28,190 bases of DNA from Butyrivibrio sp. (lineage in GTDB: Bacteria > Bacillota_A > Clostridia > Lachnospirales > Lachnospiraceae): NCBI RefSeq assembly GCF_024699075.1, contig NZ_JAILQF010000080.1:1-28190 (forward strand). The letters are read 5' to 3'. A model generated the notes under the pieces. It was not told the origin of the DNA. It was given only the letters and a program-made list of their open reading frames with translations, and searched no databases. Shown piece after piece: positions 24,823 to 28,190 of the stretch. Both the position numbers and the translations under genes were made by a program. Each line of letters begins with the position of its first letter. The stretch's first letter is position 1.

Positions 24823-24854
24823 TTGTCATCTCAATATGGCAGATATGATATACT
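24823..24854 (+). promoter_or_regulatory. Candidate promoter of the YgjV-GNAT gene
   Basis: TGATATACT is an extended -10 (TGn plus TATACT). TTGTCA lies upstream but with a long 20-base spacer, so the extended -10 probably dominates. The start would fall about 25 bases before the ATG. Confidence 0.45.
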
Positions 24855-24887
24855 AATTCTATCATTAACACTAATCGGAGGTTTTAT

Positions 24888-25493
24888 ATGGATCTTAATA
24901 TTAGCATTTTCGATATCATAGGTTATGCCGGTTCACTTCTTGTAGTTATATCAATGCTCATGACTTCAGTAATGAAGCTTCGTATTATCAATACCGCAGG
25001 TAGTGTACTTGCTGTAATATATGCTATTGCCATAAAAGCATATCCTACACTTGTAATGAACGTAGCCCTTATTATCATTAACATCATTAATATGCGTAAA
25101 CTCAGCAATAACAGTACTGAATACAGACTTATCAAAGCTCCTGGAAATGATACCGTTCTTAACGACCTTATTTCAAAATATCGCGAAGATATTCAATCAT
25201 TTTTCCCAAGCTACAGAGAACTTACTGTAGAGGATACCGCTTTTATTATTTTAAATTCCGATGTTCCTGTTGGAATTACTGCAGGCAGAATAAATGACGG
25301 GTGTTATGATTTGTATTATGACTATACTATTCCTGCATACAGAGACTGTTCTGTTGGACAGTACCTGTTTTCACATATTAAAGGCTTCAATATAAACGTC
25401 GCTCAGATAAGTAATCCATCTAAAGATCACATTCCGTACCTAAATAAGGTTGGTTTCTCAAAGAATGATGATAAATATATTAAGATCATATAA
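24888..25493 (+). CDS. YgjV-like membrane domain fused to a GNAT-like domain
   Basis: A 201-residue protein. The N-terminus has three hydrophobic helices (about 8-27, 31-50 and 52-69) like the YgjV inner-membrane family. From about residue 75 the chain is soluble; IPAYRDCSVGQYLFSHI, a V-A-Q strand and YLNKVGFSK resemble the C-terminal half of a GNAT acetyltransferase, including the P-x-YR...G acetyl-CoA loop. Some GNAT landmarks are weak, so activity is uncertain. A clear GGAGG lies six bases before the ATG. Possible role: membrane-tied acyl or acetyl transfer; substrate unknown. Confidence 0.78.
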   Translation: MDLNISIFDIIGYAGSLLVVISMLMTSVMKLRIINTAGSVLAVIYAIAIKAYPTLVMNVALIIINIINMRKLSNNSTEYRLIKAPGNDTVLNDLISKYREDIQSFFPSYRELTVEDTAFIILNSDVPVGITAGRINDGCYDLYYDYTIPAYRDCSVGQYLFSHIKGFNINVAQISNPSKDHIPYLNKVGFSKNDDKYIKII

Positions 25494-25499
25494 AGTAAT

Positions 25500-25584
25500 A
25501 AAAGCTCTATAGTTTATTGATATGTACCCTCTTAACCTGAAATACCGGTAAGGAGGGTACTTTTTATTATATATAGAGCTTTTT
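25500..25584. terminator. Nested double-hairpin bidirectional terminator
   Basis: The inner hairpin GTACCCTC...GAGGGTAC (25524-25531, 25553-25560) is followed by TTTTT. An outer 12-base perfect repeat AAAAGCTCTATA/TATAGAGCTTTT (25500-25511, 25572-25583) encloses it and also ends in a T-tract. It can end the YgjV-GNAT gene on plus and the CLC gene on minus. Confidence 0.85.
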
Positions 25585-25624
25585 ATATTTTTATGAGTTT
25601 TATATGTTTATGACCCAAAGCATT

Positions 25625-26875
25625 TTAATATGTAAACTTGGAATATTTTATCTTCTGGCTCTTATAAAGACTTATATGACCTGATATTGTATAACTTAGC
25701 GCTACTACGATTATATAGTAAAGAGCGCCTTCATATCCAAACATCTCAAAAGCTATCAGTAATGAAGCTACAGGGCAGTTAGTAATACTACAAAAAACTG
25801 CAATCATACCAAGTGCCACAGCCATCTGATTAGGAAATCCGCTACAATAAGCAAACAGCCTTCCAAAAGTTGCTCCAATATATAAGGCTGGTACAATTTC
25901 ACCACCTTTATATCCGGCTCCCAAAGTAATAGACGTAAATATAAGCTTTATAATAAAAGCTTCATATGGAGATAATCCATTAAATGCCTTATCTATCATC
26001 TCTATTCCGGCCCCATTATAGTCACCACTTCTAAATATATATGACAATAAGACTATTATGATGCCGCCTGCAACTACTTTAAAATATGGATTTTTAAACA
26101 TCTTGTCCTGAATTTGTCTTGCATATCTTATGCTCAAACAAAAAATTATTCCGATAAAAGCACCTATAATTGCTATACTGCCGCTTTTAAGCACAAGTCC
26201 CGATGTCATTTCAGGAACAATTTTTACAACAAAAACATCTCCTTCAACTCCAAAATATCTTGCTATATGTACAGCTATAAGAGATGCGGTAACTCCTGGT
26301 ACTAGCGCTGCATAATGCATTGCACCAACACTTGATAATTCTATGGAAAAAAATGCTGCCGTAATAGGTGTTCCAAATAAAGCTGAAAAAGCAGCTGCCA
26401 TTCCGGACATTGTCATTATCTTTCTGTCATCTTCATCAAGTCGAATGAGCTTACCAATATTGTAACCAAGACTACCTCCAAACTGAAGTGCAGCCCCTTC
26501 TCTACCTACTGATCCTCCACAGAGATGGGTTAAAAAAGTTGAAATTATAATAAGGGGAGCCTTATAAAGAGGAATACTTTCATTTTCTGTGATAGCTTTG
26601 ATTATAAGATTAGTACCTGTATCATGATAATCCTTAAAGGAATGATACAGGTACACAATAATAACACCTGCTACCGGTAATAGTAGCATGATATATGAAT
26701 TTTCTTTGCGAAAAGAATTTGCAAATGTAAGCATATATGAGAACAGAGTTCCCACAAGGCCAACAATAACACCTATTATCAATCCGAGAATGATCCATTT
26801 TACAAGAAGAGCCATACTAATAGCCGTCTTACGAAAGTTATTATCATTTTCCCTGATATTAGGTATTATTTGCAC
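25625..26875 (-). CDS. CLC-family anion channel/antiporter
   Basis: A 416-residue CLC protein with about ten membrane segments. Landmarks: GGSVGREGAALQ with gating Glu126, the following GMAAAFSALFGTPITAAFFSIE helix pair, and GGEIVPALYIGATFG. The first selectivity motif reads DTGTNLIIKAI rather than GSGIPE, and CLC-F fluoride/proton antiporters also depart from GSGIP there. A fluoride role is thus possible but unproved, and no crcB riboswitch is seen before it. The start is GTG at 26875, with AAAGGAGG five bases before it. It lies 17 bases after metY, so it is transcribed with it. Confidence 0.9.
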   Translation of the reverse strand: MQIIPNIRENDNNFRKTAISMALLVKWIILGLIIGVIVGLVGTLFSYMLTFANSFRKENSYIMLLLPVAGVIIVYLYHSFKDYHDTGTNLIIKAITENESIPLYKAPLIIISTFLTHLCGGSVGREGAALQFGGSLGYNIGKLIRLDEDDRKIMTMSGMAAAFSALFGTPITAAFFSIELSSVGAMHYAALVPGVTASLIAVHIARYFGVEGDVFVVKIVPEMTSGLVLKSGSIAIIGAFIGIIFCLSIRYARQIQDKMFKNPYFKVVAGGIIIVLLSYIFRSGDYNGAGIEMIDKAFNGLSPYEAFIIKLIFTSITLGAGYKGGEIVPALYIGATFGRLFAYCSGFPNQMAVALGMIAVFCSITNCPVASLLIAFEMFGYEGALYYIIVVALSYTISGHISLYKSQKIKYSKFTY

Positions 26876-26892
26876 AGATACCTCCTTTGAGC

Positions 26893-28167
26893 TTAAATAG
26901 CTCCAAGCGCCTGTTCCAAATCCTCAATAATATCATTTACATTTTCAATTCCCACTGATAATCTTACAAGATCTGGTGCAACACCACCTGCAAGAAGCTC
27001 TTCATCTGTCATCTGGCGATGTGTAGAAGATGCCGGATGAAGGATACATGTATGAGCATCAGCTACATGAGTAGCTATTATTGCAACCTTAAGATGCTTC
27101 ATGAATTCTTCAGCTGCTTTTCTTCCGCCCTTTACTCCAAAAGATATAACTCCGCAGGTTCCTTTAGGCATATACTTCTTGGCTCTTTCATAGTACTTGT
27201 TACCAGGAAGTCCAGGATAATTGACCCATTCAACCTTATCACTTGCCTGAAGGAACTCAGCAACCTTCTGAGCATTAGATACGTGTCTGTCCATACGTAC
27301 TGCAAGTGATTCAAGTCCAAGATTAAGCATATAGCAGTTCATCGGTGACGGGATGGATCCAAGATCTCTCATAAGCTGGGCTGTACATTTTGTAATAAAT
27401 GCACCTTCTTTGCCAAACTTCTCTGCATAAGTTATTCCATGATAGGACTCATCAGGTGTGCAAAGTCCTGGGAATTTGTCTTTATATTTCATCCAGTCAA
27501 AGTTACCTGAATCTACAATAGCACCACCTACAGTCGCATCATGTCCATCCATATATTTAGTTGTTGAATGAGTTACAATATCAGCTCCCCATTCAATAGG
27601 GCGACAATTAATTGGTGTTGCAAATGTGTTATCAATAATAAGCGGAACGCCGTGTGCATGCGCTGCTTTAGCAAAACGCTCGATATCGAATACAATAAGA
27701 GCAGGATTTGCTATTGTTTCTCCAAATACTGCTTTGGTATTTGGTTTGAATGCCTTCTCGAGCTCTTCATCAGAACAATCCGGATCAACGAATGTAAAAT
27801 CTATTCCCATTCTACGCATTGTTACATTGAAAAGATTGAAGCTTCCTCCATATATTGTTGAAGAAGCAACAACATGGTCTCCCTGTCCTGCAAGATTAAA
27901 TACTGAGAAAAAAGTTGCTGCCTGACCTGAGGAAGTAAGCATTGCTGCTGTTCCACCCTCTAATGCTGCAATCTTAGCTGCCACATAATCATTAGTAGGA
28001 TTCTGAAGTCTGGTATAAAAATATCCACTCGCTTCAAGATCGAACAGTTTGCCCATATCCTCACTTGTATCATATTTGAATGTTGTAGACTGTACTATAG
28101 GCATCAGACGTGATTCACCATTTTTAGGTTCATAGCCTGCCTGGATACATTTTGTTTCCTCTCTCAC
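26893..28167 (-). CDS. metY: O-acetylhomoserine sulfhydrylase
   Basis: A 424-residue PLP enzyme of the Cys/Met metabolism family. It makes homocysteine from O-acetylhomoserine and sulfide. Visible are QSTTFKYDTSEDM, YTRLQNPTND, SSGQAAT, the PLP-binding DNTFATP, the Schiff-base lysine Lys204 in HSTTKYMDGH, and a C-terminal HPASSTHRQMTDEE with RLSVGIEN. These, and the length, indicate MetY rather than MetB/MetC, although the family can be hard to split. The start is GTG, with GAGGA seven bases upstream; the promoter is outside the window. It is co-transcribed with the CLC gene, an uncommon partner. Confidence 0.93.
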   Translation of the reverse strand: MREETKCIQAGYEPKNGESRLMPIVQSTTFKYDTSEDMGKLFDLEASGYFYTRLQNPTNDYVAAKIAALEGGTAAMLTSSGQAATFFSVFNLAGQGDHVVASSTIYGGSFNLFNVTMRRMGIDFTFVDPDCSDEELEKAFKPNTKAVFGETIANPALIVFDIERFAKAAHAHGVPLIIDNTFATPINCRPIEWGADIVTHSTTKYMDGHDATVGGAIVDSGNFDWMKYKDKFPGLCTPDESYHGITYAEKFGKEGAFITKCTAQLMRDLGSIPSPMNCYMLNLGLESLAVRMDRHVSNAQKVAEFLQASDKVEWVNYPGLPGNKYYERAKKYMPKGTCGVISFGVKGGRKAAEEFMKHLKVAIIATHVADAHTCILHPASSTHRQMTDEELLAGGVAPDLVRLSVGIENVNDIIEDLEQALGAI

Positions 28168-28190
28168 TGCGTCTTCCTCTTTTCTTTTTC

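Noticed and set aside
26876..26892. Fluoride riboswitch before the CLC gene
   Set aside because: The gap to metY is only 17 bases and is filled by the ribosome site.
1..28190. Phage, transposon or defence island
   Set aside because: No integrase, transposase, terminal repeats or defence-family motif is seen in any gene; the gene content is ordinary chromosomal plus a plant-polysaccharide enzyme.

Overview
The window looks like the chromosome of an anaerobic, low-GC, Gram-positive member of the Lachnospiraceae, most likely Butyrivibrio or Pseudobutyrivibrio. Four things suggest this: AT-rich gaps with strong AAGGAGG-type ribosome sites; a giant secreted pectin-degrading enzyme that ends in choline-binding-type cell-wall repeats; an LCP/sortase/Wzz surface-polysaccharide cluster; and house-keeping genes of clostridial type. 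The genus is inference. I see no tRNA, rRNA, CRISPR array, insertion sequence, prophage or recognisable defence island.

Layout. (1) Positions 1-2960, minus strand: the first four genes of a surface-polysaccharide operon, in the order Wzz-like chain-length protein, class B-type sortase, LCP-family ligase and a secreted protein cut by the window edge. (2) 2961-3833: a long, very AT-rich divergent spacer. (3) 3834-6729, plus strand: a secreted 5'-nucleotidase, then, after a hairpin with an unusually long loop, an EamA-family permease. (4) 6789-8893: DNA polymerase IV on the minus strand, a 30-residue membrane peptide divergent from it behind a shared palindrome, and a 124-residue membrane protein. 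(5) 9232-9804: a small alpha/beta hydrolase. (6) 9897-16733, minus strand: one 2,278-residue pectinase combining a pectin methylesterase (CE8) and a pectate lyase (PL9). It is divergent from a membrane EAL phosphodiesterase (17124-19049), and the gap holds two matching operators. (7) 19154-20321: a flavodoxin facing an SCP2-like protein with a histone H1-like tail. (8) 20441-24011: a heterodimeric ABC exporter with one degenerate ATPase site. (9) 24252-25493: a small Ser/Thr-rich protein behind a sigma-28-like promoter, then a YgjV-GNAT fusion. (10) 25625-28167, minus strand: metY and a CLC-type anion transporter in one operon.

How the genes may work together. The pectinase can remove methyl esters and then cleave the de-esterified chain while attached to the cell surface. 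Its perfect cre/LacI-type operator suggests control by carbon source. The divergent EAL gene could tie c-di-GMP turnover to the same signal. The polysaccharide cluster builds the surface to which such enzymes attach. The remaining genes (polIV, ABC exporter, metY, CLC) look like ordinary chromosomal neighbours.

The least explained items are the H1-tailed SCP2 protein, the ABBABBABBA wall-repeat pattern, the 30-residue peptide, the long-loop hairpin at 5527-5616 and the competing RNA pairings at 24660-24777. Promoters and operators were read by eye against consensus sequences and are weaker than the gene calls.
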